A DNA stretch of 64,000 bases from Pseudomonas neuropathica (GCF_015461835.1 NZ_JACOPX010000004.1:1-64000), one strand, 5' to 3'. Positions 37,252 through 46,584 are shown, counted from the first letter of the stretch. Notes: a model not told the origin generated them from the letters alone. Numbers and translations are program-made.

Positions 37252-38217
37252 TCACTGCTTACTGGTTGCAGTGCCATCGGTATTTCGCATCGACAGAGCA
37301 ATTCGTTCGGCAGTGCCAATTGGAATCTCGCCAACCACAGTGACCATCATCTCGCCTTCAGGCGTTGTCAGGCGACGGGAAACGGCAACGGTTGGACCCA
37401 GTTGCGTGCGGGTGTCAGTGACGGTTGCGCCGTTCAAAGGCTCAAGGAAGACCGAAAAACGTGCCAAGCCGTCGTCGTACAGCAAACTGTTGACCTGAGT
37501 CTTGGTTTCCGGGTCCTTGTGCGAGGTACTGCTGGTCAGTTCAAAACCCGGCGGCAGCCAGTCGGAATGCCAGACCTGAGCGGCCTTGACGGCCGAAGCC
37601 TTGTCGCTGTCGAGCGTTATCGCTTTACAGTCGGCATCAGCCTGCAAATCTTTGTCCGACGGGACTTCGTCAGTATCAAGACTGGTGAACTGGAAGCGTT
37701 CGAGCAACTGCCCCTTGTCGTTCAGCAGCAACGACTTCAGCGGCAAACCCGTTTTCTTGTCCAGATGCAATTCAAAACCGTAACGATGCTGATCGCGAGG
37801 CGTCAGCGATACAATCACTGCGTCTCGCCCAGCCACGCGCGATTTGCCGATGACGGCAAGGTCATACCAGTTTTTCAGCTTTTGCGGATCGAGAGGACGA
37901 GCGGCTGAGTTGGGGGAATCCCCCAGACCGGCAATCAGGGTGCCGCTGACGCATTGAGTATGTCCATCAATGCGCACGACTTCCTGCGCCGAACCGTCGA
38001 GCTGGAGTAAACGCTCGCGAACCTGGCCATTCTGGACGCGATGCCAGATGTTATGGGTAGAAAAGCTACCGTTACGCTCGTATACGAAAGTGCCGTGAAA
38101 GCTTTGCTGCTGCTCGGCCTGGCCCAGACGGGTTAGCCAGTCCTGGGCCTCATCAGCGTGGGCTGGAACTATGAACCAGCCACTGAGCAGAAGCGAAAGT
38201 AGAGGTATGGCGCGCAT
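37252..38217 (-). CDS. mucB: MucB/RseB sigma-factor regulator
   Basis: The 321-residue periplasmic protein has a signal peptide (MRAIPLLSLLLSGWFIVPAHA, cleavage near 21) and two domains: a lipoprotein-carrier-like beta fold (about 25-200) and a small C-terminal one (about 215-320). RseB/MucB binds the periplasmic part of MucA and shields it from AlgW until lipopolysaccharide signals arrive. It starts eight bases after mucA. Confidence 0.94.
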   Translation of the reverse strand: MRAIPLLSLLLSGWFIVPAHADEAQDWLTRLGQAEQQQSFHGTFVYERNGSFSTHNIWHRVQNGQVRERLLQLDGSAQEVVRIDGHTQCVSGTLIAGLGDSPNSAARPLDPQKLKNWYDLAVIGKSRVAGRDAVIVSLTPRDQHRYGFELHLDKKTGLPLKSLLLNDKGQLLERFQFTSLDTDEVPSDKDLQADADCKAITLDSDKASAVKAAQVWHSDWLPPGFELTSSTSHKDPETKTQVNSLLYDDGLARFSVFLEPLNGATVTDTRTQLGPTVAVSRRLTTPEGEMMVTVVGEIPIGTAERIALSMRNTDGTATSKQ

Positions 38218-38225
38218 GATCCTCC

Positions 38226-38813
38226 TTAACGGTTTTCCAGACTTGCTGCACGTGCGTATGGCAACGCGCTTTCAGTGCCTTTCAATGCAGCCTGTTGGGC
38301 GTGCTGGCGCAAGTACCCTGGCAGACGCTGATCGTGCCAGCCTGGCTGACCTTGCAGAACGCCATTAGCCATAGGGCCAGTCGCTTCCGAACTCTCACTG
38401 TAGCCTGCCAGAACAGCCGGACCTTTGACCTGTGGGGTGGCCAGGGTTGGCTGATTGGATTGCTGAGCCAGCTCAACACCGGCGATTTCGTCCTGGTTGT
38501 ACAGGCGAACACCGGCCAGAACGGCAACAGTTACCGAGGCTGCAACAGCCAGACGGCCAAGATTGCGCCATGGGCTGCGAGATACTTTGGCCGGAGCCGT
38601 TTCGTCTTCCAGTGCAGCAGACACTGCCGCAGCGATATCCAGACGTGGAAGCAGCAGATCCTTGTGCATGGCTGCCCGAGCGATCTGGTAACGAGCCCAG
38701 GTCTCACGGGTATCAACATCATCCAGTGCATTGAGCACTCGACGCAATTCCAGTTCGTCCGCTTCGTTATCCATCACTGCGGACAGCGATTCCTGCAGGG
38801 CTTCACGACTCAT
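38226..38813 (-). CDS. mucA: Anti-sigma factor MucA
   Basis: The 195-residue protein has a cytoplasmic sigma-binding domain (MSREALQESLSAVMDNEADELELRRVL at the start), one transmembrane helix near residues 84-103 (LGRLAVAASVTVAVLAGV) and a periplasmic tail bound by MucB. It sequesters AlgU; regulated proteolysis frees the sigma factor. The frame is intact, so this is the non-mucoid form. It starts 30 bases after algU. Confidence 0.95.
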   Translation of the reverse strand: MSREALQESLSAVMDNEADELELRRVLNALDDVDTRETWARYQIARAAMHKDLLLPRLDIAAAVSAALEDETAPAKVSRSPWRNLGRLAVAASVTVAVLAGVRLYNQDEIAGVELAQQSNQPTLATPQVKGPAVLAGYSESSEATGPMANGVLQGQPGWHDQRLPGYLRQHAQQAALKGTESALPYARAASLENR

Positions 38814-38843
38814 GGCGTTCCTCTCTTGGCTGTCGCCGCTGTC

Positions 38844-39425
38844 TCAGTTTTCCTGCAACAACGGCTGCAGGGCTTTATCGATGGCCTCCCGGGCGCGGAA
38901 AATCCGGGAGCGCACGGTACCCACCGGACATTGCATGACGCTCGCAATGTCCTCGTAACTCAGACCATCGAATTCACGTAAAGTTAACGCCGTACGCAAA
39001 TCCTCTGGCAGTTGCTGAATGGTTCGATGGACAGTGCCTTCGATCTCATCCCGCAGCAGTGCACGTTCTGGTGACTCGAGATCCTTGAGGCCATGATCGC
39101 CATCGTAGAACTCTGCATCTTCGGAACTTACATCGCTATCCGGCGGCCGGCGGCCGCGTGAAACCAGGTAATTCTTTGCCGTGTTAATGGCAATACGGTA
39201 CAGCCACGTATAAAACGCACTGTCGCCGCGAAAGTTTCCAAGCGCTCGATATGCCTTGATAAAGGCTTCCTGAGCCACGTCCTGGGCTTCATGGGTGTCG
39301 TGCACAAAACGCACGATCAACCCGAGAATCTTGTGCTGATACTTCAGCACCAACAGATCGAAAGCTCGCTTGTCGCCGCGTTGAACGCGCTCGACCAGCT
39401 GCTGATCCTCTTCCTGGGTTAGCAT
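38844..39425 (-). CDS. algU: RNA polymerase sigma factor AlgU (sigma-22, RpoE)
   Basis: The 193-residue ECF sigma factor opens MLTQEEDQQLVERVQRGDKR. Region 2 (about residues 25-95, VHDTHEAQDVAQEAFIKAYRAL) and region 4 (about 130-185, LREFDGLSYEDIASVMQCPVGTVRSRIFRAREAI) are clear. AlgU drives alginate, osmotic and heat-stress genes and its own operon. The start at 39425 is the ATG in frame with region 1; the longer frame is unsupported. Confidence 0.97.
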   Translation of the reverse strand: MLTQEEDQQLVERVQRGDKRAFDLLVLKYQHKILGLIVRFVHDTHEAQDVAQEAFIKAYRALGNFRGDSAFYTWLYRIAINTAKNYLVSRGRRPPDSDVSSEDAEFYDGDHGLKDLESPERALLRDEIEGTVHRTIQQLPEDLRTALTLREFDGLSYEDIASVMQCPVGTVRSRIFRAREAIDKALQPLLQEN

Positions 39426-39484
39426 GAACACTCCTCGATAAGCCCGAAGGAGACTTGCATAACTAAACGACCAGACTTGCAAAC

Positions 39485-39511
39485 ATAGACTCGGGCTTTT
39501 CGCAAAAGTTC
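39485..39511 (-). promoter_or_regulatory. Candidate AlgU-dependent algU promoter
   Basis: Read on the minus strand: GAACTT, 16 bases, TCTAT. GAACTT-N16/17-TCTGA is the AlgU consensus. The -10 matches three of five bases. It lies about 60 bases before the algU start, as expected for autoregulation. Confidence 0.68.
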
Positions 39512-39676
39512 TCCCCCTCCAGGCAAGTTTCCTGCGGGCTCTGATTTGGCACGCACGAAAAGCGCAGCTCGGGATAAACCGGCTGCGCGAATAATCTTGT
39601 CATCGGTTCGCCGGCAGGAATCCAACCGCAGATTCCGCACTGAAGCCGACACTGTCCCTTATCTCTGGCACCGACT

Positions 39677-39704
39677 ATTGATCTTGGGCCTTTGGCAAAA
39701 GTTC
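39677..39704 (-). promoter_or_regulatory. Second candidate AlgU-type promoter
   Basis: Minus strand GAACTT, 17 bases (TTGCCAAAGGCCCAAGA), TCAAT. The -35 is perfect and the -10 is weak. The spacer resembles that of the nearer copy (TTGCGAAAAGCCCGAG), suggesting an old duplication of the promoter. Confidence 0.5.
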
Positions 39705-39982
39705 CAATTATTTATAGCCTTCACCACCTGACATTGGGCGACCCTGTGCAGAAAAAGGCTGTTTCAGCACCGATACAGTCGTCTTTTCCCCAAACGGGTG
39801 AGAAAAACTTCCGACGAAGCACACGGTTTTTTCGGTCACAGTAGTTTCACAATGCCATATCGGCCCGGCTATTGTGCCGCTCCCCCCCTCTATATACTAG
39901 TGGGCTGTGTGGCTGTCTTGACTCGCCGATCCGGCAGTCCTGCACCACCCCCGACCCGGGTCGCTTTGAGCGGAATCCTGTA

Positions 39983-41599
39983 ATGAGCCAACAATTCCAA
40001 CATGATGTTCTGGTCATTGGCAGCGGTGCTGCCGGTTTGAGTCTCGCGCTGACCCTGCCGGGTCATTTGCGCATTGCTGTATTGAGCAAAGGTGATCTCG
40101 CCAACGGATCCACCTATTGGGCCCAGGGCGGGGTTGCTGCCGTGCTGGATGACACCGACACTGTCGAATCCCACGTCGATGACACCCTGAACGCCGGCGG
40201 CGGTCTGTGCCACGAAGACGCAGTACGTTTCACCGTCGAGCATAGCCGCGAGGCCATCCAGTGGTTGATCGACCAAGGCGTACCCTTCACCCGCGACGAT
40301 CAGTCCGGCACGGAAGACGGCGGATTCGAATTCCACCTGACCCGCGAAGGCGGCCACAGCCATCGGCGCATCATCCACGCCGCTGATGCTACCGGTGCGG
40401 CCATTTTCAAAACCCTGCTGGCCCAGGCCAAAGAGCGTTCGAATATCGAACTGCTGGAGCAGCGAGTCGCCGTCGACCTGATCACCGAACGACGCCTGGG
40501 CATGGAAGGCGAACGTTGCCTCGGCGCCTACGTACTCAACCGCAAGACTGGCGAAGTCGACACCTACGGCGCACGCTTCGTGATTCTGGCCTCGGGCGGT
40601 GCCGCCAAGGTCTATCTCTATACCAGTAACCCCGATGGCGCCTGCGGTGATGGCATCGCCATGGCCTGGCGTTCAGGTTGCCGGGTGGCGAACCTGGAAT
40701 TCAATCAGTTCCACCCGACTTGCCTGTATCACCCGCAGGCCAAGAGTTTTCTGATCACCGAAGCCCTGCGCGGCGAAGGCGCCCATTTGAAGCTGCCCAA
40801 CGGCGAACGCTTCATGTCCCGCTTCGACAAGCGCGCCGAGCTGGCACCGCGCGACATCGTCGCTCGGGCCATCGACCATGAAATGAAGCGCTTGGGCGTT
40901 GACTGCGTGTATCTCGACATCAGCCACAAACCCGAAGCGTTCATCAAAAGCCACTTCCCGACTGTTTATGAGCGCTGCCTGGGCTTCGGCATCGACATCA
41001 CCAAGCAGCCGATTCCGGTCGTCCCGGCGGCGCATTACACCTGTGGCGGCGTGATGGTTGATCAGAGCGGCCGCACCGATGTGCCAGGTCTTTACGCCAT
41101 CGGCGAAACCAGCTTCACCGGTCTGCACGGCGCCAACCGCATGGCCAGTAATTCGCTGCTGGAATGTTTCGTCTATGCCCGTTCGGCTGCAGCCGACATC
41201 CTCGCGCAACTGGACGATGTCGTCGCGCCAAGTGCCCTGCCCGCCTGGGACGCCAGCCAGGTCACCGACTCCGACGAGGACGTGATCATCGCGCACAACT
41301 GGGATGAACTGCGGCGGTTCATGTGGGACTACGTCGGCATCGTGCGCACCAACAAGCGCCTGCAACGAGCGCAGCACCGTGTGCGCCTGCTGCTGGACGA
41401 AATCGACGAGTTCTACAGCAACTATAAGGTCAGTCGCGATCTGATCGAACTGCGCAACCTGGCACAAGTCGCCGAACTGATGATTTGCTCAGCCATGGAG
41501 CGCAAGGAAAGTCGCGGCCTGCATTACACCCTCGACTATCCCGACCTGTTGCCCGAGGCGCTCGACACTATTCTGGTGCCGCCCACCTACGCCGGCTGA
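39983..41599 (+). CDS. nadB: L-aspartate oxidase
   Basis: The 538-residue FAD enzyme oxidises L-aspartate to iminoaspartate, first step of NAD synthesis. The FAD dinucleotide motif is [13 protein letters not shown] (residues 11-23). [13 protein letters not shown] follows, then [24 protein letters not shown] and the active-site Arg in [16 protein letters not shown]. The C-terminal three-helix domain is present (about 425-530). ATG 39983 fits; a TATACT -10-like element lies upstream. The 3' end overlaps the convergent ygfX by 32 bases. Confidence 0.96.
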   Translation: MSQQFQHDVLVIGSGAAGLSLALTLPGHLRIAVLSKGDLANGSTYWAQGGVAAVLDDTDTVESHVDDTLNAGGGLCHEDAVRFTVEHSREAIQWLIDQGVPFTRDDQSGTEDGGFEFHLTREGGHSHRRIIHAADATGAAIFKTLLAQAKERSNIELLEQRVAVDLITERRLGMEGERCLGAYVLNRKTGEVDTYGARFVILASGGAAKVYLYTSNPDGACGDGIAMAWRSGCRVANLEFNQFHPTCLYHPQAKSFLITEALRGEGAHLKLPNGERFMSRFDKRAELAPRDIVARAIDHEMKRLGVDCVYLDISHKPEAFIKSHFPTVYERCLGFGIDITKQPIPVVPAAHYTCGGVMVDQSGRTDVPGLYAIGETSFTGLHGANRMASNSLLECFVYARSAAADILAQLDDVVAPSALPAWDASQVTDSDEDVIIAHNWDELRRFMWDYVGIVRTNKRLQRAQHRVRLLLDEIDEFYSNYKVSRDLIELRNLAQVAELMICSAMERKESRGLHYTLDYPDLLPEALDTILVPPTYAG

Positions 41600-42020
41600 A
41601 CTTGAGTCTTACTCGCAGGCGTCGGTGCAGATCCGCCGCCTGCGAGTCCCGTGGTACACAGATTGATCTGACCCGCCATTCCCCGCGCAGACGAAAACGC
41701 AACACCACGATCAACGGCAGCGCCAGGCTGTCCGGCCTCAACTGCACGGCTTGCCAGCCATCCGCCTGATTCCATAACTGCCAGCCATCGGCGTCCCGGC
41801 GCAATCCGCGAAACGCCCTAGGGTGATTCAGCAGAATCTGCCGAGGCAACACCCAAAATCCGTGAAGCAGACAGCCAAAAGCCGCGAGCAAACTTGCCCA
41901 GAGTGGAATAGAAAGCAGGAACAACGCACCCAGTGCGAACGCCTGGGCCAACAGATACGCCGCCAGCAACTGCCGTGAGGCATGCCAGCGGCATTCGAAC
42001 GTGTTACTTGGGCTGGACAC
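41568..42020 (-). CDS. YgfX-type membrane protein
   Basis: The 150-residue protein has two close membrane spans near residues 16-60, then a basic soluble part ([19 protein letters not shown]). Position and topology match YgfX/CptA, the partner of SdhE (YgfY/CptB). Roles claimed include a toxin affecting the cytoskeleton and membrane regulation; this is from family knowledge. The GTG start overlaps sdhE by 17 bases, so the two are coupled. The 3' end overlaps nadB. Confidence 0.8.
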   Translation of the reverse strand: MSSPSNTFECRWHASRQLLAAYLLAQAFALGALFLLSIPLWASLLAAFGCLLHGFWVLPRQILLNHPRAFRGLRRDADGWQLWNQADGWQAVQLRPDSLALPLIVVLRFRLRGEWRVRSICVPRDSQAADLHRRLRVRLKFSRRRWAAPE

Positions 42021-42258
42021 GGTCCAGGATCATGCGAACCATGCGCTGCAGCTCCGGATCTTCAGACTCGCTGCGCTCCATGAACCAACCGAACATGTCC
42101 TGATCCTCACACGTCAACAGACGGACATACAGATCGCGATCCACCTGGTTCAACGTCGCGTAAACCTCCTGCACGAACGGCACCAGCAACACGTCAAGCT
42201 CAAGCATGCCGCGACGGCTGTGCCAAAAGAGGCGATTCAGTTCAACTTGTTCGACCAT
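42004..42258 (-). CDS. sdhE: FAD assembly factor SdhE
   Basis: The 84-residue protein carries the invariant RRGMLELD motif (about residues 15-22) and the helical bundle of the SdhE/YgfY family. SdhE promotes flavinylation of succinate dehydrogenase and fumarate reductase. The ATG at 42258 gives the usual family length; the longer frame to 42363 adds unrelated residues. GAGGGCTC-type ribosome site precedes it. Divergent from ygfZ. Confidence 0.92.
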   Translation of the reverse strand: MVEQVELNRLFWHSRRGMLELDVLLVPFVQEVYATLNQVDRDLYVRLLTCEDQDMFGWFMERSESEDPELQRMVRMILDRVQPK

Positions 42259-42408
42259 GGAGCCCTCCTCAAATTTGGCGGCAAGTATACAGCGCCGAGG
42301 CGGGTCGCACAGTCGGCTTTGGTCGGGCACCACCGATCCTTTATCAACTACCCATTTCACCAACGCGCCCTTATGATGTGCCCCAGTCTATTTACCCTGC
42401 GAAGACCC

Positions 42409-43350
42409 ATGGCCGATTCTGCTTTTTTCTGCACCCTGTCTCATGAAGGCGTTCTCGCGGTTCGCGGCGCGGATGCCGGAAAATTCCTGCAAGGCCAGTT
42501 GACCTGCAATCTCAATTACCTGAGCGACAGCCGCGCCAGCCTCGGTGCTCGCTGCACACAGAAAGGCCGGATGCAGTCGAGCTTTCGCATTCTGCTCGAA
42601 GGTGACGGCGTGGTCCTGGCGATGGCCAGCGAGCTGCTGGAGCCGCAACTGGCGGACCTGAAAAAGTACGCGGTGTTCTCCAAATCGAAACTGACCGACG
42701 AAAGTGCCGCTTGGGTACGTTTTGGCCTGGAACATGGCGATAACGCCCTGACCAGCCTCGGTCTGGACCTGCCGGCAGAAACCGACAGCCTTGTGCGTAA
42801 TGAGGGTCTGATCGCGATCCGCGTCTCGCCGGATCGCGCCGAACTCTGGGCACCGGCCGATCAGGCGGATGCCATCAAAGCCAAATTGTCCGAAGCCCTG
42901 CCTGAAGCCGAGCTGAATCAATGGCTGCTGGGCCAGATCCGCGCCGGTATCGGCCAGGTCATGCCAAGCACCCGCGAGCTGTTCATCCCGCAGATGCTCA
43001 ACCTGCAGGCCGTCGGCGGCGTGAGCTTCAAGAAAGGCTGCTACACCGGCCAGGAAATCGTTGCGCGCATGCAGTACCTGGGCAAACTCAAGCGTCGTCT
43101 GTATCGCTTGAGCCTGGACGCTGCTGATTTGCCGGAGCCTGGCACACAATTATTCGCGCCAAGCCACAACAGCTCCATTGGTGAAGTGGTGCTGGCCGCC
43201 AAGGCCGGGCAAAACATTGAACTCCTGGCGGTGCTGCAGGCCGAAGCTGCCGAAGCCGGTGATTTGCATCTGGGCACCCTCGAAGGTCCCGCGCTGCATC
43301 TGCTCGACCTGCCTTACGAACTGGATCGCGACCGCGAAATCCAGCGCTGA
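42409..43350 (+). CDS. ygfZ: Folate-binding iron-sulfur repair protein YgfZ
   Basis: The 313-residue protein has the GcvT-like fold and the invariant YgfZ motif KGCYTGQEIVAR (around residue 206) with its essential Cys. It binds tetrahydrofolate and helps maintain certain Fe-S proteins such as MiaB. ATG 42409 matches family start LSHEGVLAVRGADAGKFLQGQ; the frame upstream to 42001 is not coding. It is divergent from sdhE and 35 bases before the HDOD gene. Confidence 0.94.
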   Translation: MADSAFFCTLSHEGVLAVRGADAGKFLQGQLTCNLNYLSDSRASLGARCTQKGRMQSSFRILLEGDGVVLAMASELLEPQLADLKKYAVFSKSKLTDESAAWVRFGLEHGDNALTSLGLDLPAETDSLVRNEGLIAIRVSPDRAELWAPADQADAIKAKLSEALPEAELNQWLLGQIRAGIGQVMPSTRELFIPQMLNLQAVGGVSFKKGCYTGQEIVARMQYLGKLKRRLYRLSLDAADLPEPGTQLFAPSHNSSIGEVVLAAKAGQNIELLAVLQAEAAEAGDLHLGTLEGPALHLLDLPYELDRDREIQR

Positions 43351-43385
43351 TCGCAGCATTTGTTGCAACACCCTAGAGAGTTTAA

Positions 43386-44207
43386 ATGAGCGAACTGGCG
43401 GAAAAAGTCCAACAGGATTTGGTTGCGGCCATCGATAACGATGACCTGGTTCTGCCCACGTTGCCGGAAGTGGCCCTGCAGATTCGCAAGGCCGCTGAAG
43501 ACCCGGAAATCAGCGTCAGCGACCTGAGCAAAGTCATCGGCCGCGACACGGCGCTGTCGGCGCGCCTGATCAAAGTGGTCAACAGCCCGCTACTGCGCGC
43601 CGCGCAGGAAGTCACCGACCTGCACACCGCCATCACCCGGCTGGGCATCAACTACAGCAGCAACCTGGCCATCGGCCTGGTGATGGAGCAGATCTTCCAC
43701 GCCCGCTCCGAAGTGGTCGAACAGAAGATGCGCGAAGTCTGGCGCAAGAGCCTGGAAATTGCCGGGGTCAGTTACGCGTTGTGCCGCCGCTACACGCAAC
43801 TCAAGCCCGATCAGGCAGCCCTTGGCGGGCTGGTGCATCAGATCGGGGTACTGCCGATTCTGACTTACGCCGAAGATCACTATGAGCTGCTGTCGGATCC
43901 GGTCAGCCTCAACCATGTGATCGACCATATTCACCCGTTGCTGGGCGACAAGTTGCTGCGCGTCTGGGAGTTCCCGGAACGATTGGTGGAGTTGCCGGGG
44001 CGCTATCAGGACTTCAAGCGCGACTCGACGGCCATTGATTACGTCGATCTGGTGCAGGTGGCGAGCTTGTATTGCCACAAGGGCACTGACCACCCGTTTG
44101 CGCGGATTGATCCAATGACAGTTCCGGCGTTCCGCAAGCTTGGGATCGATCAGGAAAACAAAGCGCTGTGTGACGATCTGGAAGAATCGCGGACGATGTT
44201 TTACTGA
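43386..44207 (+). CDS. HDOD domain protein
   Basis: The 273-residue protein is a single HDOD domain (about residues 18-215) like those in bacterial signalling proteins: LPTLPEVALQIRKAAEDPEISVSDLSKVIGRDTALSARLIKVVNSP at the start. There is no HD phosphohydrolase catalytic pair and no attached receiver or kinase. HDOD proteins are linked to c-di-GMP signalling and motility, but its role is unknown. It follows ygfZ by 35 bases and probably shares its transcript. Confidence 0.88.
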   Translation: MSELAEKVQQDLVAAIDNDDLVLPTLPEVALQIRKAAEDPEISVSDLSKVIGRDTALSARLIKVVNSPLLRAAQEVTDLHTAITRLGINYSSNLAIGLVMEQIFHARSEVVEQKMREVWRKSLEIAGVSYALCRRYTQLKPDQAALGGLVHQIGVLPILTYAEDHYELLSDPVSLNHVIDHIHPLLGDKLLRVWEFPERLVELPGRYQDFKRDSTAIDYVDLVQVASLYCHKGTDHPFARIDPMTVPAFRKLGIDQENKALCDDLEESRTMFY

Positions 44208-44226
44208 TCCGAGACCGAGGCGCGAC

Positions 44227-44292
44227 CTTCGCGAGCAGGCTCGCTCCCACTCTGGAATGCATTTTCCTGTGGGAGCGAGCTTGTTCGCGAAG
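44227..44292. repeat. REPIN, TGTGGGAGCGAGCTTGCTCGCG family
   Basis: TTCGCGAGCAGGCTCGCTCCCA and TGTGGGAGCGAGCTTGTTCG face each other across about 20 bases. It lies between convergent genes. Confidence 0.88.
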
Positions 44293-44313
44293 GGGCCAGC
44301 AAAACCACCACAA

Positions 44314-45699
44314 TCAGCCGGCGATAAAACTGACCCGCACCTTCAACCCCGCCTGCTCACCGTCATGCAAGGTGATCTGCGCCAGATGCGCCCGGCAGAT
44401 CTCACCGACAATCGCCAGTCCCAGCCCAGAACCCGCCACCTGCTGATTACGCCGGTAGAACCGCTCGAACACCCGATCGCGCTCCTCCAGCGGAATGCCC
44501 GGGCCGTCATCTTCGACCTCAAGCACAGCCGGCGCTGTCACGCGCAAAATCACATTGCCGCCCGGTGGCGTGTGCGCCAACGCGTTGTCCACCAGATTGC
44601 TCAGCAACTCGTTCAGCAACGTCGGCTCACCGCGCAGCCACACCGGTTCGTCCGCCTCCAGCGCCAGCGCCACCCCGCGCTTGTGCGCCAACGGCGCCAT
44701 GGCCATGCCCAATTCCCGGGCCAACTGGCTCAGATCGAGCAACTGCGCACCGCCCTCGGCAATCGCCCGGGCACCGTTTTCGACGCGCGCCAGCGACAAC
44801 AACTGGTTGGCCAGATGGGTCAGGCGATCAGTGCTTTGCGCCGAGGATTCCAATGTCGTACGCCACGTCTCGGGTTCGTTCGAACGCAGGCCCAGTTCAA
44901 GCCGCGCCTTCAGCGCCGCCAATGGTGTACGCAACTCATGGGCGGCATCGGCAATGAACTGCGCTTGCCGTTCAAACTGCCCGCGCAAGCGCTCGGTGAA
45001 GTGATTGAGCCCGCGCACCAGCGGCCACAGCTCATGCTGCACTTCAACCAATGGCAGCGGGCGCAAGTCGTCGGGCTGACGTTCTTCCACCGCCGTGCGC
45101 AACCGCTCCAGCGGTCGTAATGCGGCACTGACCGCAAACCACACCAGCAACAACGCGCCAATCGCCAACATGCCCAGGCGCAGTAAGGTATCTGCCGCCA
45201 GGCTACGCGCCATGCTCACCCGTGCCTCGTCGGTTTCGGCCACGCGGATTTCCGCCATGCCATTCATGTTCGGCTCCGTCACCGCCTTGAGCAGACTGAC
45301 CACGCGCACGTTCTGACCTTTGTACGTGGCGTTGTAGAAGCGCGCCAACGCGGGGTAACTGTCCGTTCGCGGCGTCCCCGGTGGCGGGCCGGGGAGGTTT
45401 TCGTAGCCGGAAATCAGCTTCTGATGGATATCGTTGACCTGATAGTAAATCCGCCCGGCGCTGTCGTAAGCGAAGGTATCGAGTGCGACGTAGGGCACAT
45501 CGGCGCTCAGTGTGCCGTCACGCTGCGACAGGCCCGCCGCGATGGTCCGCGCCGAGGCCAGCAACGTGCGGTCGTATGCCGTGTCAGCGGCTTCGCGACC
45601 GTTCCAGTACGCGCTCAATCCGCTGGCGAGCATCAACACCACCAGCAACAACGCGAGGTTCCACAACAAGCGCCAGCGCAGGCTGCTGGGCTTATGCAT
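44314..45699 (-). CDS. tctE: Sensor histidine kinase TctE
   Basis: The 461-residue membrane kinase has N-terminal and second membrane spans (about residues 12-32 and 170-190) around a periplasmic sensor (about 33-168, with a TctE_N-like ADTAYDRTLLASARTIA). A HAMP-like region leads to the dimerisation helix with phospho-His in FIADAAHELRTPLAALKA and an HATPase domain (NELLSNLVDNALAHTP, DDGPGIP, GSGLGLAIV). It should sense tricarboxylates and control opdH-tctCBA. Overlaps tctD by eight bases. Confidence 0.91.
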   Translation of the reverse strand: MHKPSSLRWRLLWNLALLLVVLMLASGLSAYWNGREAADTAYDRTLLASARTIAAGLSQRDGTLSADVPYVALDTFAYDSAGRIYYQVNDIHQKLISGYENLPGPPPGTPRTDSYPALARFYNATYKGQNVRVVSLLKAVTEPNMNGMAEIRVAETDEARVSMARSLAADTLLRLGMLAIGALLLVWFAVSAALRPLERLRTAVEERQPDDLRPLPLVEVQHELWPLVRGLNHFTERLRGQFERQAQFIADAAHELRTPLAALKARLELGLRSNEPETWRTTLESSAQSTDRLTHLANQLLSLARVENGARAIAEGGAQLLDLSQLARELGMAMAPLAHKRGVALALEADEPVWLRGEPTLLNELLSNLVDNALAHTPPGGNVILRVTAPAVLEVEDDGPGIPLEERDRVFERFYRRNQQVAGSGLGLAIVGEICRAHLAQITLHDGEQAGLKVRVSFIAG

Positions 45700-46363
45700 C
45701 GCGGCTTTCCAGCAAATAACCCAGACCACGGAACGTCACGATCGCCACCGGTTGGCCGTCGAGTTTCTTGCGCAAACGGTGCACGTAGATTTCGATGGCA
45801 TCGGGGCTGGCCTCTTCGTCGAGGCCGAACACCTGGGACGCCAGTTGCTCCTTGCTCATCACCCGTCCCGGCCGGGCGATCAGCGCTTCCAGCACCGCTT
45901 GTTCGCGGGACGTCAGGGTCAGCAACTCTTCGCCGAGAGTGAAGCGCCGGGTGTCGAGGTCGTAGGCCAGCACCCCGCAGCGCTGCTGCCGTTCACCACC
46001 GAGCACACTGCGGCGCAGCAAGGCTTTGACCCGTGCTTCCAGTTCAGTCAGTTCGAACGGTTTGGCGAGGTAATCATCGGCACCTAGATTGAGGCCGTGG
46101 ACACGATCCTTCACATCGCTGCGCGCCGTCAGCATCAGCACCGGCAGGTTTTTTCCACGTGCGCGCAAACGCGCCAGCACCTCGAAACCGTCCATGCGCG
46201 GCAGGCCGACATCAAGGATCGCCACGGCGTATTCCTCACTGCCCAGAGCCAGATCGGCGGCCACGCCATCGTGCAAGACATCCACGGTCAGACCGGTGCT
46301 CTTGAGCGCCTGAGCGACACTTTCGGCCAGTTGCAGATGGTCTTCGACGAGCAGAACACGCAT
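45692..46363 (-). CDS. tctD: Response regulator TctD
   Basis: The 223-residue OmpR/PhoB-type regulator has a receiver domain with MRVLLVEDHLQLAESVAQ, phospho-Asp in AILDVGLPRMDG and Lys in YLAKPFELTELEARV. The winged-helix output domain spans about 130-220. It pairs with TctE and probably binds the direct repeats at 46443-46492 in the shared intergenic region. Confidence 0.91.
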   Translation of the reverse strand: MRVLLVEDHLQLAESVAQALKSTGLTVDVLHDGVAADLALGSEEYAVAILDVGLPRMDGFEVLARLRARGKNLPVLMLTARSDVKDRVHGLNLGADDYLAKPFELTELEARVKALLRRSVLGGERQQRCGVLAYDLDTRRFTLGEELLTLTSREQAVLEALIARPGRVMSKEQLASQVFGLDEEASPDAIEIYVHRLRKKLDGQPVAIVTFRGLGYLLESRDA

Positions 46364-46442
46364 GGATTTTTACCTCGTTCAGGGATGGCCGACGCCACGC
46401 TTTGCCGCGGAGTTTACAGCCGCAACCGCCGCTGTGAAGCCC

Positions 46443-46492
46443 GAAAACCTTGAAAGTCTGCTGAAAGGTTAGCGAAAGGTTAGCTGGTTAGA
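46443..46492. promoter_or_regulatory. Tandem 11-base direct repeats: candidate TctD operator
   Basis: GAAAGGTTAGC occurs twice back to back (46463-46473, 46474-46484). It is preceded by GAAAGTCTGCT (46452-46462) and a partial GAAAACCTT, and followed by TGGTTAGAG. Consecutive 11-bp units are the usual layout for OmpR/PhoB-class regulators, which bind direct repeats on one helix face. It sits 80 bases from tctD and 110 bases from opdH. Confidence 0.6.
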
Positions 46493-46570
46493 GTCGGCCC
46501 ACGGACAGTTCCGACTGCCGTCGCTGATGCCACACAGCGCAAAGAAAAACGCCTCGAAGCGTTTTCGACC

Positions 46571-46584
46571 AATAAGAACAATAA
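46571..46584 (+). promoter_or_regulatory. Hfq/Crc-type A-rich (AAN) motif before opdH
   Basis: AATAAGAACAATAA is a run of five AAN units ending directly at the ACGGAG Shine-Dalgarno. Hfq with Crc binds AAnAAnAA at translation starts to repress catabolic genes in Pseudomonas. A small hairpin (AAAACGC / GCGTTTT, 46547-46565) lies just upstream. Confidence 0.65.

Noticed and set aside
38226..38813. Mucoid-type truncation of mucA
   Set aside because: The frame is intact with the transmembrane helix and periplasmic tail present.
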